This document shows, one piece after another, positions 1 to 9,925 of a stretch of DNA of 64,000 nt. This DNA comes from Peronospora farinosa (Eukaryota; Oomycota; Peronosporomycetes; Peronosporales; Peronosporaceae). A model generated the notes under the pieces. That model worked only from the letters and a program-made list of their open reading frames with translations. It was not told the origin of the DNA and made no database searches. Position 1 is the stretch's first letter. Each line of letters starts with the position of its first letter. Where the stretch lies: the NCBI GenBank assembly GCA_947646735.1, contig CANTFK010000343.1, positions 186,001 through 250,000 on the forward strand, given 5' to 3'. The position numbers and the translations under genes are program-made.

Positions 1-311
1 ACATTGTGCTGTCGGGAGGTAGTACCATGTTTAAGGATTTTGGCCGTCGTCTGCAGCGTGACATCAAGCGTCTCGCTGACGACCGACAGGCGGCTAACCT
101 CGCTCTGCACTCCAAGTTCCATCAAGCACATGCTGAAGCTCTCGAAGTCAATGTACTATCGCACCGCATGCAGCGTTTTGCGGTTTGGTTTGGAGGTAGT
201 ATGGTTGCTTCCACTCCCGACTTTTTTCGTGTTTGCCACACAAAGGCACAGTACGAGGAGGAAGGTCCGCGCATTGCGCGCCACAACCCTGTGTTTAATG
301 CCACCATGTAA
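1..311 (+). CDS. arp3: Actin-related protein 3 (Arp3), C-terminal end, cut by the window edge
   Basis: Arp3 is one of the two actin-related subunits of the Arp2/3 complex, which nucleates branched actin filaments in the cytoplasm. Only about the last 100 residues are present, read in the third frame from base 3 to the TAA at 309-311. The segment contains [18 protein letters not shown], the ATP-binding-cleft signature of the actin fold, then [30 protein letters not shown] and the ending RHNPVFN, all in the order and spacing of eukaryotic Arp3. The insert between the GGSTMF block and the [10 protein letters not shown] block is typical of Arp3 rather than Arp2 or actin. The 5' part lies outside the window. 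It converges on the threonine dehydrogenase gene, with about 690 bp between the stops. Confidence 0.92.
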   Translation, partial: IVLSGGSTMFKDFGRRLQRDIKRLADDRQAANLALHSKFHQAHAEALEVNVLSHRMQRFAVWFGGSMVASTPDFFRVCHTKAQYEEEGPRIARHNPVFNATM

Positions 312-1003
312 GGGCTGCTTCGTGGTGCAGCAGCAGAAAGTGAGATGGCGTGACAGGCGCGTTCGTCGTTCAGTTCGAGCGAATACACGAAGGGCGTAGA
401 CGAGTGTCGTATAAGAACAGCAACTCAAGAAATATACAAGCACTTACGTATGGGGAGGAATTTCAACGAAATGTGAAGTTGTTGTTGACGTTTGTCGTTG
501 CGCTGGAAGAGAAAGACTAGAACCACACGCTTACCACTACAAGTTGTTAAATTCACTGATATAATAATAGGTTTCTGAGATATGCCTGACAGTTAAAGTT
601 GTCGATTAGGACGAGGTGTATCACACCTTATTGCACGCGGTATCTCTTTCGGAGATCTCAATATGCAAGTGTAGCTATTCCGCGCTCGAGTACTTCGGAC
701 AAAGACCTTTCAACAAAACGTCTAGAAAACAATTGAAGGTACGCAAACTTATATTTGAAATGAGATGCTTAGTTCCTACTTTCGGCAGCGCCACAGTCCA
801 CTTAAAATCGAGAATTTTGCGCTACTTACGAGATTTGCAATGCTTCTGAGCGTGACCCAGCACCTTTGATCATTCACGTAAACATTCTCGCACATGGCAC
901 TATAAACAACCCGGGAAACGTGTATTTTGTCTCGACGTCCACCAATGATCGATTCTTTATCGTAAATCGGCTTAGCTGATCGCCTTATTCGTGTAAAAGT
1001 CAC
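312..1003. other. Intergenic region between convergent genes
   Basis: This space holds the 3' ends of the Arp3 gene (+) and the threonine dehydrogenase gene (-). Short frames in it do not resemble known proteins. No RNA gene, repeat or clear terminator was seen. Confidence 0.5.
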
Positions 1004-2038
1004 CTATGCAGTCTCCTCAATCGCAACGTCTGGTTTAGTCAGCTTGGCATCAAGCTTAATGAGCATGTCCTCGACCATACTGTCCAGATCATATTCATGC
1101 TGCCAATTCCAATCTCTTCGGGCGATACTGTCGTCAAGCGAGCGCGGCCATGTCTCAGCAATCTGCTGGCGAAAGTCCGGCTTGTAGTCACACTCAAAGC
1201 TCGGCAGCACTTTCTTAATCGATGCAGCAATTTCTTCAGGAGTAAACGAAACTGCCGTGATATTGTATGTCCTTTGGGTTAACGAGTCGTTTGGGGCGTT
1301 AATAAGCCCTAGTGTAGCCTTCAGACAGTCGGGCATGTACATCATAGGCAGTTTGACGTTGGGTTTAAGGAAACACGTGTACTTGCCGTGCTTCAATGCA
1401 TCGTAGAAGATCTCTACGGCATAGTCCGTCGTGCCGCCACCAGGAAGTGTTTCCGATGAGATGACACCTGGATACCGTACGGAACGAAAGTCGACACCAA
1501 ATTTCTTGTAATAATACTCTCCCAGTAGTTCCACGTGTACTTTTGTAAGTCCGTACATGGTCGTTGGTCGCATAATCGTCGTATCAGGGGTCTCATCTTG
1601 AGGTGTTGAGGGTCCAAAGACAGCAATAGTTGACGGGGCAAGTACTCGCAATTGATATTGCTTTGCTAGCTCAAGCACGTTCTGGATACCACGAGTGTTG
1701 ACCGAAAGGGCCAATGCCGGATTAGCTTCACCTACTGCTGAGAGCAATGATGCCATGTGCACAATCATGCTAATGCCATGCTCCGTCACGACACGAGCCA
1801 TTGAGTCACGGTCTTCTACGTTGCAGTATACAAAATTACTATCACGAGGTCCACTTGGTGCCTTAATGTCGGAATTCACGACTACATTCTTGCCAAAGAG
1901 TTGACGCATATACGGCACAAGTTCCATGCCAATTTGACCCGTCCCGCCAGTCACAAGGATACGAGTGGGACTGGAAATTTGAGAAAATGCACGAACGGCT
2001 GAGTGTACAGCACATTGGAGACGAATGGTAGAGATCAT
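1004..2038 (-). CDS. TDH: L-threonine 3-dehydrogenase, short-chain (SDR) type, probably mitochondrial
   Basis: The enzyme oxidises L-threonine with NAD+ to 2-amino-3-ketobutyrate, the first step of threonine breakdown to glycine and acetyl-CoA. The 344-residue frame starts at ATG 2038 and ends with TAG at 1004. Residues 1-24 are rich in Ser, Ala and Arg with no acidic residue, like a mitochondrial presequence. The Rossmann glycine motif TGGTGQIG is at 30-37. The SDR catalytic pair is in MYGLTK (Tyr162, Lys166) with the Ser/Thr of APSTIAVFG (about 134-142). The blocks RYPGVIS, PGGGTTDYAVEIF, LPMMYMPDCL and SFTPEEIA are family-specific and distinguish it from UDP-sugar epimerases. Length is normal for the family and no lesion is visible. 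It is transcribed away from the Myb gene, with nearly 4 kb between. Confidence 0.9.
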   Translation of the reverse strand: MISTIRLQCAVHSAVRAFSQISSPTRILVTGGTGQIGMELVPYMRQLFGKNVVVNSDIKAPSGPRDSNFVYCNVEDRDSMARVVTEHGISMIVHMASLLSAVGEANPALALSVNTRGIQNVLELAKQYQLRVLAPSTIAVFGPSTPQDETPDTTIMRPTTMYGLTKVHVELLGEYYYKKFGVDFRSVRYPGVISSETLPGGGTTDYAVEIFYDALKHGKYTCFLKPNVKLPMMYMPDCLKATLGLINAPNDSLTQRTYNITAVSFTPEEIAASIKKVLPSFECDYKPDFRQQIAETWPRSLDDSIARRDWNWQHEYDLDSMVEDMLIKLDAKLTKPDVAIEETA

Positions 2039-5000
2039 TTGACAATAGAGAAATGATCGGGTATGGAGGAGCTGGTAAGTGGAGAAATGACACTCTTACG
2101 TTCTAATTGGCAACAGGTCAGACGTCACTTTATGTCTATTGAAGGACGTAAAGAAGAGGCGTCAAGTTGCATTATCGTTAAGCTGCAATGTAAAAATACG
2201 CGTCACACACAACTAGACGTAAAGAAATTTATACTGAACAATGATTAAAGATTGGCACGTAGTAAAGCATTCGAGGCGTAGGAAAAGCAGGTTTTTTGGG
2301 GGGGCTAGTCGATAGAGATCAACTACATTCCTATAATCGTAAATTTTTCAACAGTGTTGCCAAAACAAGATGCAAGTCACGTCATGAGGATCTGTAGGTG
2401 CAATTTTGCAACAACATTACCCGTTAGCTGCATCTAATCAGTCAGACATGATGCATGATTACCGCCATAAGACTTGCAGTGATAGGATGCACCTACATTT
2501 GAGAGACTAACAGCATGACCTATTCACCTTCTACTGTAACATCCATCTAGACGTTATAGTAATCAGTATATTTATACTACAGACCAGACTAGCGCCCGGT
2601 CACATAAAGTTAGTCGTCTAAGCAGTGGAGTTAATCACATTAGGGTCAGGCACGATCGTCACTCTGGCCGTCAAGTACTGCCGCGCGTGAGAGATATAAA
2701 AGATTAGTGCTGATAGTATCAGGATGTGAGCTCGGCGCCTAACAGAATGCGATCAAAGCGACAAGCAAAACATGTGCGCTTGATTCTACAGATTTTCTAA
2801 TAGGTTACAATCCAACTCCTCATAATCTCCCTTGTACTACATTGACGATTATGACGTCAATCCCATCAGGCCTCACGTAGAAACACATTGCGTTATAACG
2901 CCACGTTCTGTCCTTCGTAAAGCTCGTTACCCCCCCCCCCTGTCCTAGACGAAAAATAACAAAATCTTCTCGTCTCATCTTTTTCACGAGTAATGAGGGC
3001 TTCTCATCGCACTCGTCCACGTGCAATGGCATTGTAGCGTATCCTTGTGCCCATCGGTTATTCTGTAACTGCCTACTTTTCCGGCAAATAAATGAATGAA
3101 TTCACAGACGCTCCGTCTTGTTATAATAGTCGTGGGATTCAGAATGATCTCCACAAGCTTTTGTTCGTTGCAATCTCATAAGCTGAGTCAGCGAATGTCC
3201 ACACGAGTCCGATAGAAGCACAGGCCATCAATTTCAGGCAAGTTCCTCACAGCAAACTCAGCTGCGACTTTCTTATGCCAGTAATTCCTCCCAGTGTCGG
3301 AGTTAAACATAGATATTGTTAACGTTGCTCAGAATTGGCTACAAATATCTTGCATAGTTGCGCTATATGTTCCCTTTGTTGTTGGTAACACTCCTTTATG
3401 TCGATCTAAATGGTGGTCTGTCTTACATGGGCTAATGGATTTTGGTGTCGATACCTGACGAAATCTAACCACCACCTCTAGTCAAGAGCGTTAAAATTGC
3501 CTTTAAAGTGTTCGATCAACCATTGCAACGACAAGACCGTGAAGATCTAGCTTACTCGCAGCGGATTGTAAGACACAGTTGTACGACTGTTTTGAACATT
3601 TCTGATACAGTAATCTGCGTCAATAACCAAACACCTTATATTTTATGCTAAGAAGATCGATTCACGTTAGATAGAAAACAACCGGCTTTAAAAGGTGAAG
3701 CAATCAAAATTGCATTGTGTATACAAGGTCTAAGGCTGCGGCTTCGACAAAAACGGCGATACTAGGTAGCTTCAACAACTCACCGCGCCTTAGCAGTAGT
3801 ACACTGCGGCTATCTATACCAACGATTAGCGTTGCAGTAACCAAATGGAAAGATAACAGTTCTGTATGCTTTTTATTGCGCGGAATTGAAGGGTAAGACA
3901 ATCTGTAAAATACAGCTATTAATAAGTTTGGGTAGCCATCGGGCTTAACATGTTAATAGTCGCGATTTGGCATTACGAACTGATGGAGCAACAAGGGGGT
4001 GTAAAATTTAAGCTGAAGCGTAACCGGTAGAACTTATTTCAAAGGTTGTCCTCTCGTCGACAGTAGCATCACATTGTGCAATTCGAATCGTCCCGTTTGC
4101 CAGGACTCCCGAATGGTACAATGTGGTACTAAGGTCACGAAAACATGCTACGATTGGAAGATAATGATGGTAGAATGGAGACCTGCAGACGAATGCACCC
4201 AACCACAGTATCCTGCACTTTCTACATTGATGGTAATGGTTCCAACTTCGTACCTGTATGGTTGTGAGTCGACCACATCAAGGCGGCACTCCTGTTTTTT
4301 GCTGGCGCGACATCACAATGTGCCGTTGCTTTGCAAATGGTCGTCACAAGGTTATTGATTACCACCAACAATATCAGCAGTAATATTGGGGACCAAATGG
4401 CGTTCAAACATGCACACGCACCTTTGTCTAAACGCCACTCGCTTTTTTCACTTCACGCCAATAGTAAATTTCATCTCTAGCATTCTTTGTAGCTACAGAT
4501 CTTAAAGTTTGTAGTTGACTCACTGATGCCGTTGCGTTTTTCCTACAACAAGTGGTTCTGTAAGCCTAAACTTTAGATAAAAGGTTTCAAGTTCAGCCAC
4601 GTTGCTTGCTATAGCTCAGAAATCTATTCACGTCATTCTATTCGCGCTCGACGAGGAATTTATCCGACACTGGTCGGTTGCCGATGCGGATGCAGCAGCA
4701 GTAGCACGTAGTACGGTAAAGGTTACGCTGCGACGTAGGCTGATGTTTGGCAGAAAGCGCCACAAGTAAACAAATCGATTTGAAGGGGAAAACATTTGAG
4801 GCCAGTATTTCCCCTGACCCTCACCTTTCCCTACCTTTTCTCCTCCAATCAATTCTCTTCATATGTACCGCTATGATTGTTGCTACTTTACCTAGCATTT
4901 GTATGTTTTACGAGCACAACATATCGATACGAGGAAAAGGGGCTCGTTCTCCCTTCCCCTGGACACAATATAACTCGCAGCGGCCTCCAAGTCGACCTGC

Positions 5001-5774
5001 AACTCGAGCGGCAAGTCCATTGCACAATTAAAGCAATAAACAAGCTCTTCTAGCAGCTGGTTCTCGGTACGATGATACTAGTACATTACTAGTGTTTCTC
5101 GCTCCTCTATTTAATCAAGCGTTTACCAATCGCCACGCCTGGGATTGCGCGTGAAACCAGCTGGAGCGAGCGTTTTTTTCATTGAAATTTCTTTAACTGA
5201 CATTGTTACTTCTTTACCGTCAGATCTCGTATTCATTTCGCTGTTTTAATTTTGCACAGCTTTGCTGGAGAGCGAGAGGGTGAAAACAATTTTAGCGTTG
5301 GATATAAGGAAAGCAAAGGTACACTTACCCTATATATTGCCATAAAAAGCAACTTGCAAGTTGCCTTTGCTTAAAAAAGTGAACATTTATAGTTGTCTCA
5401 TCACCACTGACGATGCAATCATGTGCATCTGTAGACTTATATACCAAAAGGCAAGGACGCTGGCTGAATTGTCATTGAAAAAGCCCAACAGGTGTAAAAA
5501 CGGAACACAACATTGCAGTGTTTGTGCACAATTCTAAAATTGGCTCGAGGACAAAGAAATACCTATAATTAGGTGAAGCTGGCTTGATTGAGTCGAAACG
5601 GCAAAAAGGGAGAGAACGTGAAAGAGACCAATCGAAGTTTTGCAGAGTCTCATTTAAATCGTGACCAACGAGTAGGGGAACTTTACCAGGGTATAGGTGA
5701 CTGAAGAGTCATTCTTCAAGCAGACGCCTCCAATCGATACAAAACCATCGAGGAAAGGGGCAAGTGTGATTCAG
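2039..5774. other. Long intergenic region between divergent genes
   Basis: This AT-rich region should hold the promoters of the threonine dehydrogenase gene (-) and the Myb gene (+). It contains an 11-base poly-C tract at 2930-2940 and several short frames (for example around 4,747-5,031, which begins with TTG, not ATG) without recognisable products. No repeat, RNA gene or mobile element was identified. Confidence 0.5.
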
Positions 5775-5910
5775 GTGAGCTTTTTCGTTGAGTACCGCTT
5801 TCCAAGTACGTGATTTCGTTTGCACGTTTGTTGCAAAAGAAATGCAACTGACTCTTTTTTAATTTTTTTCTTTCTAATATTTGTATTGGATTAATGTGTG
5901 TATAGTACAG
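5775..5910 (+). other. Possible 5' UTR intron of the Myb gene
   Basis: A consensus-like donor, CAG then GTGAGC, lies at 5772-5780. A long T-rich tract (about 5848-5880) is followed by acceptor AGs at 5905 and 5910, just before the ATG at 5926. Splicing would remove about 131-136 bases of untranslated leader. This is inference from splice-site appearance only. It also explains why the frame upstream of the ATG is open without being coding. Confidence 0.35.
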
Positions 5911-5925
5911 TCTTTAGACAATACA

Positions 5926-7575
5926 ATGCCACGACCGGTAGCAAAAGAAAATTCCGTGGTTGTCACTGATCCACAAGTATCAATTGCAACATCGTCACCG
6001 CAAGAACCAGTGACACATCAACATCAGATGAAAGAAGAAGAAGAAATGCAACAATTGCAACTGCAACAACTCCAGCAACAACATCAGTATCAGCTTCAAC
6101 AAGTACAACTGCAACAACTGCAACAACTGCAACATCAGCAAGTGCAACTTCAGCAACAACAACAGCAATCTTTACAGTATTCACAAGGGATAAGCACACC
6201 GTCGAGTGTGTTAGGTCAAAATGCAACGGCAAATAACATCGTGTCAGTGGCAGCAACCAATGCTGCCAATGCAGCAGCTACAGTAGGAAGTGCCACAGCT
6301 GCTGGAGGGTACGCTTTTCCTCGCAATTTGCCTGAATTCGCATGTGAAAATGTTGGAGAACGTGTCAAGGGAAAACGACGAAAATATTGTCCACATGAAG
6401 TAACGGCATTAGTATTGGGAGTCCAACGATATGCAGACGATAGTTGTCCATGGAGTTCTATTCTCCGAGATCCTCATCTTGGTCATTTATTTCATGGTCG
6501 TAGTGGAGTGGATTTGAAGGACAAATGGAGGACATTGATAAAGACTCGACCGGAACTTGCTGCATATACGGAAAATCGGAAAAATCATCGCAAGTATCGA
6601 CCTTTTTCTGCTACAGAAGAGCGGGCGTTATTGGAAGGGGTCAAGAAGTATAACGGACAGAGAAATGTGTGGTCACTTATTCTTATAGATAAAGAACTCG
6701 GGCCACAGTTTAATGACAGGTCCAATGTACAGCTTAAGGATAAATTTCGGACCATGAGACGGGCAGGCACGACGTCATCATTATTAGTCAGTGGTGGTGC
6801 TGGTAGTGCAATAAATCGGAGGACGTCGACGGTGCCTACACCGACATTGGACAATGGATCGATCGTTGGAGCATCTCCTACGGTGACTGAAGCAACTTCG
6901 GGGTCACTTGCACCAAATTTGACTGCAGGGTTGACAGCAGCAGTATCAGCAGCAGGTAATGGAACCAGCAGAGGTTTAACAACCGTGACTTCGGCAAGTC
7001 AACAGGCAGCTGCTCTATTAGTTCAGAACAGCAATGCTGCGTCGGCCATGTTTAGTGACCCGAACTTGTACTTGGCTGGGTCGTTCTCAATGCCGCCGCA
7101 TATGTCTCAAGGCATAAACATGCAGCAAATGACAACAACGCAGTCGAGACAACAGACAGCTCAAGCACAGGCTCAAGCTCAGGCTCACGCCCACGCACAT
7201 GCTCAGGCTCAAGCAATTGCGAACGCACAGGCACGTGCTGCTCAGGCGCAGCTTGAAGCGCAGATGCGGCAAATTCGAGCGCATGGAGGACAGCAACAAG
7301 TGAATATTAAGCAACAATACCAGGCATTAAATGCACAAAACAACGCGTTTAACGCCGGTATGCCTGGCTACCAGCTTGCAGGCAACCAGATTGTTCCACA
7401 GCAAGCAATATATTACCAGAACGCGCAGTCTCAGCAGCAAGCTCATCTCCAGCAGCAACAGCTTCAGCAGCACCTCCAGCAGCGACAGCTTCAGCAGCAA
7501 CAACAGCAGCAACAACATCAGCAACAACATCAGCAACAACATCAGCAACAACAACAACAGCAACAACAGCAGCAG

Positions 7576-7643
<68 letters not shown>

Positions 7644-7833
7644 GCAACAACAACAACAGCAACAGATAGCTACCGCGATCGCTGCAGCTTCCAACAGCTC
7701 GCTCCAGCAACAGCAGCAGACGTTGCAGCCGGCAAATGCTGACCAGACGAGTGCAACATCACAAGGTGCGTCCGGTCGTCGTGGCTGTGATGCAAATGCA
7801 CATTCTGACAAACTAAATGACGCAACAGTATAA
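5926..7833 (+). CDS. Double Myb/SANT (telobox-type) DNA-binding protein with long polyglutamine tracts
   Basis: Probably a nuclear sequence-specific DNA-binding protein. I start it at the first in-frame ATG (5926); the open frame runs 45 bases further upstream only from a TTG. The 635-residue product has two adjacent Myb/SANT repeats at about residues 151-206 and 223-278. Each ends in a telobox-like third helix, VDLKDKWRTL (195-204) and VQLKDKFRTM (268-277), the signature of telomere-repeat-binding Myb proteins. A basic patch (KGKRRKY) precedes repeat 1. Residues about 40-85 are Gln/Leu-rich. After the Myb pair come Ser/Thr/Ala-rich sequence, an Ala-Gln/Ala-His run, and a C-terminal Gln region with 41 consecutive Gln. 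The telobox suggests TTAGGG-type or promoter targets, but the target is inference. It has no intron inside the coding region. Confidence 0.85.
7429..7665 (+). repeat. CAG/CAA repeat encoding polyglutamine
   Basis: A trinucleotide-repeat region inside the Myb gene. Bases 7543-7665 encode 41 uninterrupted Gln codons in mixed CAA and CAG. Before it are three CAT-interrupted blocks of the form His-Gln-Gln-Gln. The codon mix makes it less prone to slippage than a pure CAG run, though copy number may still vary. Long leucine or cysteine frames on the opposite strand are shadows of this repeat. Confidence 0.9.
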
Positions 7834-9133
7834 AGGTGGGGACACCGGTTTCGTCTACTGCGGACGACTTGTTGCTGCATGAGAGCTAGAATCAGTTTAG
7901 TTACAACAAGCGCATCCACAGGGTCTAGAACGGGTGAGTTTGCTGTTTAGTTGTTCTGTTCGCATCACGGTTGTAACTAATTTTTGCGCTGCTTTTGTTT
8001 CATCAGGTGCAACACGTAGCACACGTATTATTTAGTGAAGAGGCTGACTCGTTTGGCGCCACAAGTCAGTGATTTTCTGTAAAGTACTGATGAGGGGGAT
8101 AGCGTTCGCCAAATATACGGTGTGACGAAGAAAATGGTGCATGTGATGATACTGTCAAGTCGTACCATAGCGAAAGAAAGGAGCATGACAAGAAAAGTGA
8201 TATCAACGACACTTGAGGAAGCTTTAATTAATATTGCGCCATTGTAAGTGAACCCATTCTTTCGACACAACACAAGTTTGAGTTTACACTTTCAGTGCAT
8301 AGTAATTCTACTTGTGCTGGATGTATTGGCAGCAGAATTCAACAGGATCTCAAAATTGCAGGACGGAAGCATTTGCCGTCCTGGGTAGCTTGTTATTGTC
8401 ATTTTTGCAGTGAGAAGAGGCAATTTCTAAAGTCAGTTTTGGTGCAAGCTGCTGTCGCGAACGTTGTAAATATACGGCGGATTGGTATGGAGGATCTTTC
8501 TGTACGACATCTCCTTTAAGCAGAGGAATTAGCCTCAATGAAAAGTGTTGTTCTTTACCTCGCCATAGTTGATTTGTATTCTCACAGTAAAAGCGTGGCG
8601 GCAAAAGCTAAATCAATGTGATGCAGCCAACATCGTATGCGTCCTAGTACTACAATAGGAGCCTTCTCTCAAGACAATCTATTGTTAGTCGCTATATGCA
8701 ACGATGGTAGTACGTATGAAATATGTACGATGATCTACTTATGACCACATTTTTCTACGTTACTTTGCAGCTACAAGATTCACAAAATGGCTCAACTCAG
8801 ATAGGACTAACGTAGTTAGTTTGAGATTAAACACTAACATCGCCATTAATGTTGCGGTGAGATAGCAAAACGTTCTCCGAAACGAATGAAAAAGATAAAA
8901 CCCTCTTCGTTACAATTTGCCGACAGCCTTGGCCGTAATCCTGAACTTATTCCTTCATATGCCATGTCTATGCTATATTCTGATTACGAAACCCTGATTA
9001 GTAACTGTGATTATAATATTAAAAATGTGGACCAATCACCACGCATCTGTTTTGTTCCCAATTATCATACTTTAAGGTGTCCCAACGACACAGTGATCAT
9101 TCCGTCTCGTCGCTTGAACTCAAGTGTTTTGTC
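7834..9133. other. Intergenic region after the Myb gene, with a possible 3' UTR intron
   Basis: Bases 7934-8006 look like a small intron (GTGAGT donor, pyrimidine-rich end, TCAG acceptor, 73 bp) lying after the Myb stop codon. Beyond that the sequence is AT-rich. An ATG-started 88-codon frame at 8886-9152 overlaps the next gene's start and resembles nothing I know. No RNA gene or repeat was seen. Confidence 0.4.
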
Positions 9134-9925
9134 ATGCCATTTCCGACGCTAAGTCGCTGCCAAGTGGCCACGTTAGCTACTCGCATTAAACGAAAATCAC
9201 GTCATGTTACTAGTCCCATGAATAGCCCAAAAGTATCTTCAAAATCATCTTGTCACAAAACGATTCGCAGTGAGTCCTTGCGATCCACTTGGATGACCGA
9301 CGATAGTGATTTTATGGCAGAAGATGATCCGCATCTCGATAATCAAGATATTGCTGAAGGTAATTGCAATGAGCTACAAGTCTTGGAGCAACCACAATCT
9401 CCCTTAAGTGATTGGGTCTACTGGCAACGTGATGCTGTGGCTCTTCCAGACTGCTGGACAAAAGTCTTTGCCGTGTTCTGTGACAATGTGCTGTGGCTCT
9501 ACCGCTATGAAGATGCTTCCGCTAGGAGCCTACTGGTGCGGATGTGCGTCGCGGCATTGGACGTTGGGAAGGATGCCCGTCAGCTTCAGTTCCGAGACGC
9601 TGAAACGACTTTTCATGTGCAGCTCTGCTTATTGAACGCCCCGGCTTTCTATCGCTGGCATCGTCAGGTGACCAGAGCAGTGGTTGATTTTCCTGTTGTG
9701 AAAGATGAGGTGAATAATGCTATCGTGTCTACGATAACGTCGGCTATACAGAAGCAAAGCATTTGGAGGGGAATGGCCACAGTGGTGCTAAAGGGGAACA
9801 AGTTCCATGACGCTACTCAGGAAGAGAAAACGATCGTGCTGCACAATCGACAGAGTAGAAAAAGTTTAGGGCGGCGCTGGAAGAATGTGACAACAGCACT
9901 CCTAAAATCTTTGAAGCTCAACTAA
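9134..9925 (+). CDS. PH-like domain protein, function unknown
   Basis: A 263-residue protein starting at ATG 9134; the open frame extends 57 bases upstream only from a GTG. Residues 1-90 are Ser/Arg-rich then acidic and probably disordered. Residues about 93-184 have the pattern of a pleckstrin-homology domain: WVYWQRD for strand 1, PDCWTKVFAVFCDNVLWLY for strands 2-3, a hydrophobic/acidic alternation, FHVQLCLLNAPAF, and the final helix with the invariant Trp (YRWHRQVTRAV, Trp175). PH domains bind phosphoinositides or proteins at membranes. The basic C-terminal tail (RKSLGRRWKNV) could also touch membranes, but no ligand can be read from the sequence. The family beyond the PH fold is not recognised, and the fold call rests on pattern only. 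Confidence 0.65.
   Translation: MPFPTLSRCQVATLATRIKRKSRHVTSPMNSPKVSSKSSCHKTIRSESLRSTWMTDDSDFMAEDDPHLDNQDIAEGNCNELQVLEQPQSPLSDWVYWQRDAVALPDCWTKVFAVFCDNVLWLYRYEDASARSLLVRMCVAALDVGKDARQLQFRDAETTFHVQLCLLNAPAFYRWHRQVTRAVVDFPVVKDEVNNAIVSTITSAIQKQSIWRGMATVVLKGNKFHDATQEEKTIVLHNRQSRKSLGRRWKNVTTALLKSLKLN

Noticed and set aside
2930..2940. Poly-C (2930-2940), poly-G (10177-10190) and poly-G (37984-37994) tracts as functional sites
   Set aside because: Simple homopolymers with no associated motif; length may also be uncertain in the assembly.
4747..5031. 94-codon frame in the intergenic region
   Set aside because: Starts with TTG, low complexity in parts, and resembles no family I know.
5881..5925. Upstream extension of the Myb protein
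   Set aside because: It begins with TTG and lies in a probable 5' UTR intron end; the first ATG is 5926.
7327..7919. Long poly-leucine and poly-cysteine frames opposite the Myb gene
   Set aside because: They are the reverse-strand shadow of the CAG/CAA repeat and have no other protein-like content.
9077..9133. Upstream start for the PH-like protein
   Set aside because: The codon is GTG, and the first ATG in frame is 9134.
8886..9152. 88-codon ATG-started frame before the PH-like gene
   Set aside because: Overlaps the next gene start in another frame, has no recognisable domain, and composition looks non-coding.
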